Positions 9,914 through 18,562 of a DNA stretch of 64,000 nucleotides are shown one piece after another (within the stretch, counting starts at the first letter, position 1; every line of letters starts with the position of its first letter). The stretch lies in contig NZ_UZWE01000026.1 in NCBI RefSeq assembly GCF_900631945.1, forward strand, positions 62,001 to 126,000. Reading direction: 5' to 3'. A program made the position numbers and the translations under genes. A model generated the notes under the pieces. It had not been told where the DNA came from. It did no database searches and saw nothing but the letters and a program-made list of their open reading frames with translations. The DNA comes from Paracoccus haematequi (lineage in GTDB: Bacteria > Pseudomonadota > Alphaproteobacteria > Rhodobacterales > Rhodobacteraceae).

Positions 9914-10894
9914 ATGAAACTTCCCCTGCTTTTGGCCGCCCTGGCCGCGACCCCCGCCATGGCCCAGGACAAGCCCGTCCTGACCGTCTATGCGGGCGAA
10001 TCCATCACCAGCGAATGGGGCCCCGGCCCCAAGATCGAGGAAGGGTTCGAGGCCTTCTGCGACTGCGACCTGCGCTTCGTGACCGGGGATGAACTGTCCC
10101 GCGTCCTGATGGAGGGCGAGCGGACCGAGGCCGATATCCTCTTCGGCCTGAACACCGACGTGACCGCCCGCGCCCGCGCATCGGGCCTGTTCGCGCCGCA
10201 TGGGCAGGACACGTCCGACCTGTCGCTGCCCGTTGCGTGGACCGATCCGATCTTCCTGCCCTACAACTGGGGCGAGACCGCCTTCATCTATGACGAAACC
10301 CGGCTGGAAAACCCGCCCGCCAGTTTCGCCGACCTGCTGGACGCGCCTGACGATCTGAAGATCGTCATTCAGGATCCGCGCTCCTCGGTCTCGGGGCTGG
10401 CGCTGCTGCTGTGGGTCAAGGCGGTTTATGGCGATGACGCGCCCGAGGCCTGGGCGAAGCTGGCCCCCAAGGCGCTGACCGTGACCAAGGGCTGGTCGGA
10501 ATCCTATGGCATGTTCACGGAAGGAGAGGCCGACATGGTCCTGTCCTATACCACCTCGCCCGCCTATCACATCGCCTCGGAAAACGACACGACCAAGAAG
10601 GCCGCGATCTTCCCCGAGGGTCATTACTTCATGGCCGAACTGGCCGCGCAGATCCGCACCACCGACCAGCCGGAACTGGCGCAGCGATTCATGGACTGGA
10701 TCCTGACGCCGGAATTCCAGGCGATGATCCCGCTGGCCAACTGGTCGCTGCCCGCCAAGCTGCCGCAGGACCAGTGGCCGCAGGTGATGCGCGACCTGCC
10801 GCGCCCGGACAAGACCCTGTTCTATACCGAGGACGAGGCCGAGGCCGCGCGCGGTCCCGCGCTGGACGAATGGCTGCGGGCCTTCGCGGGCTGA
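9914..10894 (+). CDS. thiB: Thiamine ABC transporter substrate-binding protein ThiB
   Basis: This is the periplasmic binding protein for thiamine and its phosphates. The 326-residue protein has a signal peptide of about 17 residues ending in AMA/QD, then LTVYAGESITSEWGPGP, resembling the family's YTYDSFxxEWGPGP. The core continues with LFGLNTD and TKGWSESYGMF motifs. A strong AGGAGG site precedes the ATG by 5 bases, and this site lies in the riboswitch-controlled hairpin. It is the first gene of thiBPQ. Confidence 0.95.
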   Translation: MKLPLLLAALAATPAMAQDKPVLTVYAGESITSEWGPGPKIEEGFEAFCDCDLRFVTGDELSRVLMEGERTEADILFGLNTDVTARARASGLFAPHGQDTSDLSLPVAWTDPIFLPYNWGETAFIYDETRLENPPASFADLLDAPDDLKIVIQDPRSSVSGLALLLWVKAVYGDDAPEAWAKLAPKALTVTKGWSESYGMFTEGEADMVLSYTTSPAYHIASENDTTKKAAIFPEGHYFMAELAAQIRTTDQPELAQRFMDWILTPEFQAMIPLANWSLPAKLPQDQWPQVMRDLPRPDKTLFYTEDEAEAARGPALDEWLRAFAG

Positions 10895-12417
10895 CCGCGC
10901 CCGAGGCCGGGGGCGCCGTCGCCGCCACCGGCCTTGCCCTGCTGGTCGGCGGCACCCTGGCCGCTGTGGCCTGGGCCGCGCAGGGGCTGGGCGGGCTTGG
11001 CCCCTGGGACTGGCGCGCGGTCTGGTTCACGATCTGGCAGGCCGCGTTGTCGGCCACGCTGTCGGCGGTCTGCGCAATTCCGGTTGCCCGCGCCCTGGCG
11101 CGGCGGCGCTTTCCGGGGCGGGGGATCCTGGTCACGCTGCTGGGCGCGCCCTTCATCCTGCCGGTGATCGTGGCGATCATGGGACTGATCGCGGTCTTCG
11201 GGCGCAGCGGCGCGGTAAACGACGCCCTGCGCCTGCTGGGCCTGCCCGAGGTCAGCATCTATGGCTGGCAGGGCGTGATCCTGGCGCATGTCTTCTTCAA
11301 CCTGCCCTTGTCGGTGCGGCTGATCCTGCAAGGCTGGCAGGCGATCCCGGCCGAACGGTTCCGCCTGGCCGAAGGCCTGGGTTTCGGCCCCCGCGACGTG
11401 GCCCGGCACCTGGAGCGCCCGATGCTGCGGGCCGTGCTGCCCGGCGTGTGGCTGGCGGTGTTCCTGGTCTGCCTGACCAGCTTCACCGTGGCCCTGGCGC
11501 TTGGCGGCGGGCCGCGCGCCACCACGGTGGAACTGGCGATCTATCAGGCCTTCCGCTTCGACTTCGATCTGGGCCGGGCGGCCAGCCTGGGGCTGATCCA
11601 GGTCGTCCTCTGCGTGGCGGCGATGGGCCTGGCCCGCTGGATCGCGATCCCGGCAGCGTTCGGGGCAGGGCTGGACGCGGCCCACCGCCCCGCCGCGCCC
11701 GGCGGCTGGCGGCGAGGGAGCGATGCGCTTGTGATCACAGCGGCGGCGGGCTTTCTGATCTGGCCGATGGCGGCGGTCACGGCGCGCGGGCTGCCCCGCA
11801 TCCCCGCCCTGCCGCCCGAGGTGTGGGAGGCTACGCTGCGATCGGTCGTGATGGCGTTGATCTCGGCCCTGCTGGCCCTGATCCTGTCGCTGCTGCTGGC
11901 CTTGTCGCTGGCGCGCGGGCGGCTGCGCTGGATCGAGACGGCGGGAATGCTGCCGCTGATCGCCTCGCCCCTGGTGCTGGGGACCGGGCTGTTCATCCTG
12001 CTGCGCCCCTGGGTCGCGCCGCAGGCGATGGCGCTGCCGGTGACGGTCGGGGTCAATGCGATCATGGCCCTGCCCTTCGGCCTGCGCGCGCTGATCCCGG
12101 CGGCGCGGACACTGCATGGCGATTACGGGCGGCTGGCCGATTCGTTGGATCTGCGCGGGCTGGCACGGCTGCGGCTGCTGACGGTGCCGCGTCTTGCCCG
12201 TCCGCTGGGCTTCGCGGGCGGGCTGGCGGCGGCGCTGGCGATGGGCGACCTGGGTGTGATCACACTGTTCGCCGCCGACCGGCCGACGCTGCCCTTGCAG
12301 CTGTTCCAGTTGATGAATTCCTATCGCATGGACGACGCGGCGGCTTGCGCGGTGCTGCTGATGGCGATCAGCTTCGGCCTGTTCTGGATCTTCGACAAGG
12401 GGGGCCGCCTTGCTTGA
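10870..12417 (+). CDS. thiP: Thiamine ABC transporter permease ThiP
   Basis: This is a fused dual permease (two binding-protein-dependent permease domains in one chain, about 12 membrane helices) that moves thiamine into the cytoplasm. Each half carries an EAA loop (for example AEGLGFGPRDVARHLERP in the first half and ADSLDLRGLARLRLL in the second). The frame stays open upstream, but only the ATG at 10870 fits: it overlaps the end of thiB by 25 bp and gives 515 residues, a usual length. It overlaps thiQ by 8 bp. Confidence 0.93.
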   Translation: MAAGLRGLTAPEAGGAVAATGLALLVGGTLAAVAWAAQGLGGLGPWDWRAVWFTIWQAALSATLSAVCAIPVARALARRRFPGRGILVTLLGAPFILPVIVAIMGLIAVFGRSGAVNDALRLLGLPEVSIYGWQGVILAHVFFNLPLSVRLILQGWQAIPAERFRLAEGLGFGPRDVARHLERPMLRAVLPGVWLAVFLVCLTSFTVALALGGGPRATTVELAIYQAFRFDFDLGRAASLGLIQVVLCVAAMGLARWIAIPAAFGAGLDAAHRPAAPGGWRRGSDALVITAAAGFLIWPMAAVTARGLPRIPALPPEVWEATLRSVVMALISALLALILSLLLALSLARGRLRWIETAGMLPLIASPLVLGTGLFILLRPWVAPQAMALPVTVGVNAIMALPFGLRALIPAARTLHGDYGRLADSLDLRGLARLRLLTVPRLARPLGFAGGLAAALAMGDLGVITLFAADRPTLPLQLFQLMNSYRMDDAAACAVLLMAISFGLFWIFDKGGRLA

Positions 12418-13102
12418 ATTCGACGCCATCCGCGTGACGCGCGGCGCCTTTGCCCTGTCCGCCGATCTGTCGGTGGACCAGGGCGCGCGGGTTGCAGTGA
12501 TCGGCCCGTCAGGGTCCGGCAAATCCACGCTGCTGTCGCTGGTCGGCGGGTTCCTGGCGCCGGATCGCGGGCGGATCCGGCTGGACGGGCAGGACATCAC
12601 CGCCCTGCCGCCGGGGCGGCGCCCGGTGTCGATGCTGTTCCAGGACCAGAACCTGTTCCCGCATCTGACGGTGGCGCAGAACGTCGGCCTGGGCCTGCGC
12701 CCCGACCTGCGCCTGTCCGAACCGCAGCGCTGCCGCGTGGCGCAGGTTCTGGCCGAGGTCGGGCTGGAGGGGACCGAGGGTCGCCGCCCCGCCGACCTGT
12801 CGGGCGGCCAGCAAAGCCGCGTGGCCCTGGCCCGCGTGCTGCTGCGGGCGCGCCCGGTCCTGCTGCTGGACGAGGCCTTCGCGGCCCTTGGCCCGGCATT
12901 GAAGGCCGAGATGCTGGCCCTGCTGGGGCGCATCGCCGACCAGACCAGGGCCACGGTGCTGATGGTGACGCATGATCCAGGCGACGCGCGCCGCTTCGCC
13001 CCGCAGACGATCCTGGTCGAGGGCGGCGTGGCCCATCCCCCGGTCGCGACCGGCCCGCTGCTGGACGACCCGCCGCCGGGGCTGAGAGCTTATCTGGGGT
13101 GA
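12410..13102 (+). CDS. thiQ: Thiamine ABC transporter ATPase ThiQ
   Basis: This is the ATPase subunit of the thiamine importer, 230 residues. It shows Walker A (GPSGSGKST), Q-loop (MLFQDQNLFPHLTV), signature (LSGGQQSRVALAR), Walker B (VLLLDEAF) and switch His (VTHDP). The start is TTG at 12410, overlapping the thiP stop by 8 bp. No ATG is near. The D-loop reads AALGP where most ABC ATPases have SALDP, so the D-loop aspartate is replaced by glycine. This could be a family variant and does not by itself mean loss of function. Confidence 0.93.
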   Translation: MLEFDAIRVTRGAFALSADLSVDQGARVAVIGPSGSGKSTLLSLVGGFLAPDRGRIRLDGQDITALPPGRRPVSMLFQDQNLFPHLTVAQNVGLGLRPDLRLSEPQRCRVAQVLAEVGLEGTEGRRPADLSGGQQSRVALARVLLRARPVLLLDEAFAALGPALKAEMLALLGRIADQTRATVLMVTHDPGDARRFAPQTILVEGGVAHPPVATGPLLDDPPPGLRAYLG

Positions 13103-13123
13103 ACGACCGCAGGTGGCGAAGGC

Positions 13124-13143
13124 CCTGTAAATCGATCTACAGG
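13124..13143. terminator. short hairpin between convergent thiQ and truB
   Basis: CCTGTA and TACAGG form a 6-bp inverted repeat with an 8-base loop. It overlaps the truB stop codon. There is no T run, so this is a weak candidate for a bidirectional terminator. Confidence 0.3.
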
Positions 13144-14030
13144 TTGAACACCCGTTCCGGCTGGACCGTGCCGCCCTGATACCGCCCGATGCAGACCGGC
13201 CCCTTGGCATCCGCGACCCAGACCAGATCGCCCCAGTCCGCCGTGCCCGTCACCTGTCCCGGATTGCCGTTGCGGATCCGCACCGCGCCCTCGGGCGTGG
13301 CGCGCAGCATCGGCAGGTCGGTCAGCGCCGTTTCCAGCGGCAGAAGCTGCGTGTCCAGCCAGTCCTGCGCCTCGCGGTCGATGCGCTCGAAGGGCACCGC
13401 GCCGTCCAGGTCGAACGGGCCGGACCAGGTGCGGCGCAGATGGGCCACATGGCCCAGGCAGCCAAGCGCGCGCCCCAGGTCGCGCGCGATGGAGCGGACA
13501 TAGCCGCCCTTGCCGCAGACCATCTGGAACCGCGCGCTGTCCTGGTCGCACTCCAGCAGGTCCAGGCTGTCCACCCACAGCGGCCGGGCGGCCAGGTCCA
13601 GTTCCTCGCCCTCTCGCGCCAGGTCATAGGCGCGCTCGCCATCGACCTTGACGGCGGAAAAGGCGGGCGGCACCTGCATGATGTCGCCGATGAACGCGGG
13701 CAGCGCGGCCAGAATCGCGGCGCGATCGGGGCGGGCGTCCGACCGGCGCACCACCTGACCCGAGGCGTCGTCGGTCGTCGTCTCGGCCCCCCAATTGACC
13801 GTGAAGTCATAGCATTTCAGCGCGTCGGTGATGGTGGCGACGGTCTTGGTCGCCTCGCCCAGGGCCACGGCCAGGACGCCGGTCGCATCGGGGTCCAGCG
13901 TGCCCGCATGGCCCGCCTTCTTCGCGTCCAGCGCCCAGCGGACCTTGGCGACCACCGCGGTCGATCCGACCCCCGCGGGCTTGTCCACGATCAGCCAGCC
14001 ATTGATGTCGCGGCCCTTCTTGCGTGCCAT
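13137..14030 (-). CDS. truB: tRNA pseudouridine(55) synthase TruB
   Basis: TruB converts U55 in the T-loop of tRNAs to pseudouridine. The chosen start is ATG 14030 ([12 protein letters not shown]), with AAGGGGA upstream; an in-frame ATG at 14045 lacks this site. The 297-residue protein shows [14 protein letters not shown] near the N-terminus and the catalytic Asp in [13 protein letters not shown] near residue 45. The [10 protein letters not shown] and [12 protein letters not shown] motifs follow. The neighbouring gene rbfA on the same strand is also a ribosome/RNA function, a common association. Confidence 0.95.
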   Translation of the reverse strand: MARKKGRDINGWLIVDKPAGVGSTAVVAKVRWALDAKKAGHAGTLDPDATGVLAVALGEATKTVATITDALKCYDFTVNWGAETTTDDASGQVVRRSDARPDRAAILAALPAFIGDIMQVPPAFSAVKVDGERAYDLAREGEELDLAARPLWVDSLDLLECDQDSARFQMVCGKGGYVRSIARDLGRALGCLGHVAHLRRTWSGPFDLDGAVPFERIDREAQDWLDTQLLPLETALTDLPMLRATPEGAVRIRNGNPGQVTGTADWGDLVWVADAKGPVCIGRYQGGTVQPERVFNL

Positions 14031-14096
14031 GGGATCCCCTTGCAAACGGAAGGCGGCGGCATAGCCAGCCGACCGCGCAAGGTCAACCGGCCCGGT

Positions 14097-14852
14097 TCAC
14101 TCGGCGCCGTCCACCAGCCCGATGATCGGCCCCAGCGAGCGCCCGAAATCCGCCCGGTTCACCCCCGGCGCATAGAGCCTGCTGATCGACCCGTCGAAAT
14201 ACAGCGCGTCGCGCACCCCAAGCCCGTCGCGGAACAGCCGCCCGAATTCATGGAAGGTCACCGCCCGGTCGGAAATGGCGAACCACGCGGTCTGACCGTC
14301 CGGCGACACGCCGACGCCGTTGCGGATATAGCGGCTGTCGGAATCGACCAGAAAGCGCGGGTGCAGGTCGCCGTCGATGACCAGCATCGGCCCGGATTGC
14401 GTGGCAAGGCGGCAGTCGGGGCGCGCGGCGGCAAAGGCGCGGCTTTCGATCACCTGGAAGGGGCGCGCGCCGCCGGTGCAGAAGACGCCGTTCGGCAGCA
14501 TCCCGAAATTGTCGCGGCTTTCCCCGGTGACGATCGGTTGCAGTTCCACCCCGTCGATGACCAGCAGGCCCACGGGGCGATAATCGGCATGATACATGCC
14601 CGCGTTCATGGCAAAGGACAGGCTTTCGCCCTGGCCCAGCGTGGCGCGGACATTGGCGAAGTTGCGCAGGGGCTGGCCGTCGGGGCCGTCCTGCCACAGC
14701 CGCAGGGCGGGCTCCTGCGCGGCGGAAACCTCGCAGACGACATAGCCCTGGCCGTCATGGGTCATCCGCCCGCAGCCGTCCGCCGCCGCCGGGATCGCCC
14801 AGGCCAGCAGCATTCCCACCGCCACGCCCAGGGGGCGCAGGTCAACCGGCAT
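14097..14852 (-). CDS. Secreted phosphodiester glycosidase-like (DUF2233/NAGPA) protein
   Basis: This 251-residue protein starts with a signal peptide (a hydrophobic stretch to AAADG near residue 25) and matches the phosphodiester glycosidase (NAGPA, formerly DUF2233) fold. It has [24 protein letters not shown]-like turns, [14 protein letters not shown] and the late RNGVGVS and [13 protein letters not shown]. These are the family's glycine-rich ligand loops. The substrate is unknown; a role on cell-envelope glycans is possible. The start (14852) overlaps the rbfA 3' end by 11 bp, so it is likely translated from the rbfA message. Its place between rbfA and truB is odd for a secreted enzyme. 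Confidence 0.82.
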   Translation of the reverse strand: MPVDLRPLGVAVGMLLAWAIPAAADGCGRMTHDGQGYVVCEVSAAQEPALRLWQDGPDGQPLRNFANVRATLGQGESLSFAMNAGMYHADYRPVGLLVIDGVELQPIVTGESRDNFGMLPNGVFCTGGARPFQVIESRAFAAARPDCRLATQSGPMLVIDGDLHPRFLVDSDSRYIRNGVGVSPDGQTAWFAISDRAVTFHEFGRLFRDGLGVRDALYFDGSISRLYAPGVNRADFGRSLGPIIGLVDGAE

Positions 14853-15258
14853 CGTCGTCCGCGCCGCCTTCCACATCGCGGCGGACGCGTTCGTCGGCGA
14901 ACAGGCGGCGGGTGTCGTCCATGCGGTCGAAGGTCTCGTCAAGCTGGAAGCGCAACTGCGGCGCGTATTTCAGCGTCATCGCCTTGGCGACCAGGTGGCG
15001 CAGTTCGGGCGCGTTGCGGCGCAGGGCGGCCAGCGCGTCCTCGGCATCGTGGCCGCCGAGCGGCAGCACATAGGCGGTCGCCACCTTCAGGTCGGGCGAG
15101 GTGCGGACCTCGCCCACGGTGATCGAATGGCGGTTCAGATCCGGGTCATGCACGTCGGCGCGCAACAGCACGTCCGACAGGGTGCGGCGGATCAGTTCGC
15201 CCACGCGAAGCTGGCGCTGCGAGGGGCCGGGGCCATGGGAAAAACGGTTCTGTGCCAT
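14842..15258 (-). CDS. rbfA: Ribosome-binding factor A
   Basis: RbfA helps mature the 30S ribosomal subunit. The protein has 138 residues with the KH-like core: [16 protein letters not shown] near the N-terminus, [22 protein letters not shown] in the middle and the [18 protein letters not shown] motif near the C-terminus. The start at ATG 15258 gives [20 protein letters not shown], which matches Rhodobacteraceae homologues; the longer upstream frame is not supported. It is divergent from dapB. Confidence 0.94.
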   Translation of the reverse strand: MAQNRFSHGPGPSQRQLRVGELIRRTLSDVLLRADVHDPDLNRHSITVGEVRTSPDLKVATAYVLPLGGHDAEDALAALRRNAPELRHLVAKAMTLKYAPQLRFQLDETFDRMDDTRRLFADERVRRDVEGGADDDAG

Positions 15259-15335
15259 ATGTCCCGATGTAGGGGGTCGCGGGCCGCGCCGCAACGGGAT
15301 ATGACGCGGCAAACCCCGCGAAAGGAGGCCCCGCC

Positions 15336-16172
15336 ATGAGCGATCTGCAAAACACCGACGCGCCCGCCCTGCCGGGGATCGTCGTCACCGGCGCATCCGG
15401 GCGGATGGGGCAGATGCTGATCCGGCTGATCGCGGACAACCCCGAAGTGCGGCTGGCGGGCGCCCTGGAACGGCCCGGCCATGCCTGGATCGGCCAAGAT
15501 GTGGGCGAATGCATGGGCGGCGCGCCCCTGGGCGTCGCGGTCAGCGACGACGCGGTGACGGTGATCGCGCAGGCGCAGGCGGTGATCGACTTCACCGCGC
15601 CCGCAGCGACCGTGGCCTTCGCCGAACTGACCGCGCAGGCCCGCGCGGTGCATGTGATCGGCACAACCGGGCTGGAACAGGCGCATCTGGATTACCTGAA
15701 GGCCTGCGCCCGCCACGCGCCGATCATCCGCGCAGGCAACATGAGCCTGGGCGTCAACCTGCTGGTCGGCCTGACCCGCAAGGTCGCCGCCGCCCTGGGC
15801 GAGGACTGGGACATCGAGGTGGTCGAGGCCCATCACCGCATGAAGGTCGACGCGCCCTCGGGCACCGCGCTGATGCTGGGCGAGGCCGCCGCCGAAGGGC
15901 GCGGCAAGACGCTGGCCGACCTGCGCACGCCCGCGCGCGAAGGGATCACCGGCGCGCGGGCGCCGGGTTCCATCGGCTTCGCGGCCATCCGCGGCGGCGA
16001 CGTGGTGGGCGAACATGACGTGATCTTCGCGGGCGAAGGCGAACGGATCGTGCTGCGCCACCTGGCGACCGACCGGGCGATCTTCGCGCGCGGCGCCATC
16101 CGCGCGGCGATCTGGGGCCAGGACAAGGGGCCGGGCGAATACGACATGCAGGACGTGCTGGGGCTGAACTGA
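15336..16172 (+). CDS. dapB: 4-hydroxy-tetrahydrodipicolinate reductase
   Basis: DapB reduces the dipicolinate precursor with NAD(P)H in lysine/diaminopimelate synthesis. The 278-residue protein has the N-terminal Rossmann motif [10 protein letters not shown], the cofactor-loop [16 protein letters not shown], and the catalytic signature [16 protein letters not shown] near residue 165. An AAAGGAGG site sits about 9 bases before the ATG. Two other genes of the same pathway, asd and dapD, are elsewhere in the window and not in one operon with it. The stop overlaps the HIT gene start by one base. Confidence 0.97.
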   Translation: MSDLQNTDAPALPGIVVTGASGRMGQMLIRLIADNPEVRLAGALERPGHAWIGQDVGECMGGAPLGVAVSDDAVTVIAQAQAVIDFTAPAATVAFAELTAQARAVHVIGTTGLEQAHLDYLKACARHAPIIRAGNMSLGVNLLVGLTRKVAAALGEDWDIEVVEAHHRMKVDAPSGTALMLGEAAAEGRGKTLADLRTPAREGITGARAPGSIGFAAIRGGDVVGEHDVIFAGEGERIVLRHLATDRAIFARGAIRAAIWGQDKGPGEYDMQDVLGLN

Positions 16173-16609
16173 TGGCCAGCGAAGATTGCCTGTTCTGCCG
16201 GATCGCGGCGGGCGGCCTGCCCGCCCATGTCCTGCACGAGGACGACCATATCCTGGCCTTCCTGGACCTGTATCCGGTGCGGCCGGGCCACACCCTGGTG
16301 ATTCCCAAGGCGCATCATGTCTGGTTCGAGGATCTGCCCCCCGACCTCGCGACCCGCATCACCACCTGCGCGCAGGGCCTGGCCCGCGCGATGAAGCGGC
16401 TCTATGGCGTCCCGCGCGTGTCGATGCTCTATACCGGCATCCATGTCGCCCATGCCCACGCCCATGTCGTGCCGATGCACCATGTCCATGACGTGACCTC
16501 GCTGGCCTATCTGGGCGAGGGGCCCGAGGGCTTCACCGCCCCGCCGCAACTGCCGCCCGAGGAGATGGCGCGGATCGCCGGCGACCTGAAGGCGGCGTTG
16601 CGGGCCTAA
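16172..16609 (+). CDS. HIT family protein
   Basis: This is a histidine-triad nucleotide-binding protein, 145 residues. It carries CLFCRIAAG near the N-terminus, PVRPGHTLVIPKAH in the middle and the catalytic triad HAHAHVVPM near residue 95. Members hydrolyse nucleotide phosphoramidates or related adenylated compounds; the exact substrate is not readable from sequence. It is coupled to dapB by a one-base overlap. The final residues fit the usual end of the family. Confidence 0.93.
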   Translation: MASEDCLFCRIAAGGLPAHVLHEDDHILAFLDLYPVRPGHTLVIPKAHHVWFEDLPPDLATRITTCAQGLARAMKRLYGVPRVSMLYTGIHVAHAHAHVVPMHHVHDVTSLAYLGEGPEGFTAPPQLPPEEMARIAGDLKAALRA

Positions 16610-16867
16610 GCCCCGAACCCGATCAGGATATGATCGACGCCCATCCCTCTGATTCGCTCCATGCTTGTCATGGGAGGGACGGAGAATGGCGTCAGGATTT
16701 GGGCTTGGGCGGCCATCGAGCCGTTGTTGCCGCGCAACCAGCCGGGGACGCGCGGGGGCCGCCGGTTTCGGTCCTGGTTCGGCGCTCTACCAGCCGGGCC
16801 GCGCAACGCCGAACGGGGATCGGGGCGACCTCGCTTGACTTGGGGGACGGTTCGTGGCTTGGCTGGC
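16610..16867 (+). other. 258-bp gene-free stretch before cobalamin riboswitch 1
   Basis: No credible coding frame was found. It probably holds the promoter and the start of the leader of the cobalamin transcript, but no clear -35/-10 pair stands out. Confidence 0.5.
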
Positions 16868-17050
16868 GGTGCTGGTTCCTGCCTGTGGCAGGCGAAGAGG
16901 GAATGCGCCAGGCCACCCGGCCCAAGCGCAGCCGCCCCCGCGACCGTGACCGGAGAGGATGTCCACCGCCACTGGCCCCCAGGCCGGGAAGGCAGGACAG
17001 CCGCCAGGGCCAGTCCCTGACATCCGCAAGCCGGGAGACCTGCCAGCACC
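16868..17050 (+). ncRNA. Cobalamin riboswitch 1
   Basis: An outer stem GGTGCTGG (16868-16875) pairs perfectly with CCAGCACC (17043-17050). Inside lie the class-typical GGGAATGCG, AGCCGCCCCCGCGACCGTGA, GCCACTGG...GGGAAGGC and the B12 box AGCCGGGAGACCTGCC (17029-17044). It leads the DUF1636-cobW-cobN-... gene run, so adenosylcobalamin is expected to repress cobalamin synthesis genes through it. About 130 bases separate it from the first start codon, room for an expression platform that I could not resolve. Confidence 0.95.
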
Positions 17051-17178
17051 CGCCCCGGAAGGGGCCGTGAAACGCGCGCGACCGGGGTGATGTCGCTGTG
17101 CCGGATGGTCCTGGCCCATGGCCGACGACCCTTTGGCCCGTCCATCCCGCCGCCACAAGGCATCTGGCCGGAGGGGCC

Positions 17179-17529
17179 GTGGCTGAGACATATGAACTGG
17201 TGGTCTGCACCACCTGCCGCCTTCCGGGGGCCGACCCCCAGGCCGAACGCGACGGCCGTCGCCTGTCCGACGCCCTGGCCGCCGCCGGGATCGGCCATCG
17301 GCGGCAGGAATGCCTGTCCGCCTGCGCGCGCGGCTGCGCCGTGGTGCTGCGCGGGGCGGGACGCTGGACCTATGTCCAGGGCGCGCTGGATCCCGACCGC
17401 GATCTGGACGACCTGATCGCCATGATCCGCGCCTATGCCGCGTCCGACGACGGCGTGGTGCCCTGGCGCGACCGCCCCCCCGTCATCCGCAAGAACACCA
17501 TCGCCCGCATCCCGCCGCAGGAGGCCTGA
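17179..17529 (+). CDS. DUF1636 family cysteine-rich protein, copy 1
   Basis: This 116-residue protein belongs to DUF1636, small proteins often found beside cobalamin genes and resembling thioredoxin-like ferredoxins; the function is not established. Visible cysteines are VCTTC near the N-terminus and ECLSACARGC in the middle (C-x2-C, then C-x3-C-x3-C), which could hold a metal or Fe-S cluster. The start is GTG 17179 with GGAGGGG just upstream; the longer frame from 17098 has no site. It is the first gene after cobalamin riboswitch 1 and directly abuts cobW. A role in metal or electron supply to the corrin enzymes is inference. Confidence 0.82.
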   Translation: MAETYELVVCTTCRLPGADPQAERDGRRLSDALAAAGIGHRRQECLSACARGCAVVLRGAGRWTYVQGALDPDRDLDDLIAMIRAYAASDDGVVPWRDRPPVIRKNTIARIPPQEA

Positions 17530-18561
17530 ATGTCGCTTGAGAAAACCCCCGTTACCATCGTCACCGGATTCCTGGGGGCCGGAAAGACCACGCTGATCCG
17601 GCACCTGCTGCAACATCCCGGCGGGCGGCGGCTGGCGGTCCTGGTCAACGAATTCGGCGACGTGGGCGTGGACGGCGAGCTGATCCGCGACTGCGCCGAC
17701 GCCAATTGCCCCGAGGCGAATATCGTCGAACTGACCAACGGCTGCATCTGCTGCACGGTTGCCGACGAATTCATCCCCTCGATCCAGCGGCTGATGGCGA
17801 TGGACCCGCGCCCCGATCACATCGTCATCGAGACATCCGGCCTGGCGCTGCCCAAGCCGCTGTTGAAGGCCTTCGACTGGCCAGACCTGCGTTCGCGCAT
17901 CACCATCGACGGGGTGATCGCGGTGGCCGACGCCGAGGCCGTGGCGGCGGGCCGCTTCGCCCCCGATCCCGCCCGGCCCGGCAATGCCGATGCGGGCGAC
18001 GGCGCGGATGCCGATCACGAGACGCCGCTGTCCGAGGTCTTCGAGGACCAGATCGCCTGCGCCGACCTGGTGCTGCTGTCCAAGCCCGACCTGGCGGGCC
18101 CGGACGGCCTGGCCCGCGCCCGCGCGGCGATCGAGACCGAGGCCCCCCGGCCCCTGCCCATGCTGCCTTTGGCCGAAGGCGTCATCGACGCCCGCGTGGT
18201 CCTGGGCCTGGGTGCCGCGGCAGAGGACGGGTTGGACGCCCGCCCCTCGCACCATGACGGGGCCGAGGATCACGACCATGACGATTTCGACACCATCGTC
18301 GTTGACCTGCCGGAACAGGCCGATCCCGACGCGCTGGCGGACAGGATTCAGGCGTTGGCCAGCCGCCGGAACATCCTGCGCGTCAAAGGCCATGTCGCGG
18401 TCTCGGGCAAGCCTCTGCGGCTGTTGGTGCAGGCGGTGGGGCCGCGCGTCCGCCATCAGTTCGACCGCCCCTGGGGCGACCGGCCCCGGCGCGGACGGCT
18501 GGTGGTGATCGCCGAAAAGGGCGACATCGACCGCGCCGCCATCGAAGCCGCGCTTTCCTGA
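17530..18561 (+). CDS. cobW: CobW metal-chaperone GTPase
   Basis: CobW is a GTP-dependent metal chaperone, thought to supply cobalt to the CobNST chelatase. The 343-residue protein has the P-loop GFLGAGKTT (about residues 14-22), the metal site NGCICCTV and Walker B-like IVIETSGLALP. It has SKPD at the guanine-recognition position in place of NKxD. A His/Asp-rich linker (HHDGAEDHDHDDFD) comes before the C-terminal CobW domain and fits metal binding. It follows the DUF1636 gene without spacing and lies 1 bp before cobN, so it is part of the riboswitch-controlled run. Confidence 0.95.
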   Translation: MSLEKTPVTIVTGFLGAGKTTLIRHLLQHPGGRRLAVLVNEFGDVGVDGELIRDCADANCPEANIVELTNGCICCTVADEFIPSIQRLMAMDPRPDHIVIETSGLALPKPLLKAFDWPDLRSRITIDGVIAVADAEAVAAGRFAPDPARPGNADAGDGADADHETPLSEVFEDQIACADLVLLSKPDLAGPDGLARARAAIETEAPRPLPMLPLAEGVIDARVVLGLGAAAEDGLDARPSHHDGAEDHDHDDFDTIVVDLPEQADPDALADRIQALASRRNILRVKGHVAVSGKPLRLLVQAVGPRVRHQFDRPWGDRPRRGRLVVIAEKGDIDRAAIEAALS

Positions 18562-18562
18562 C

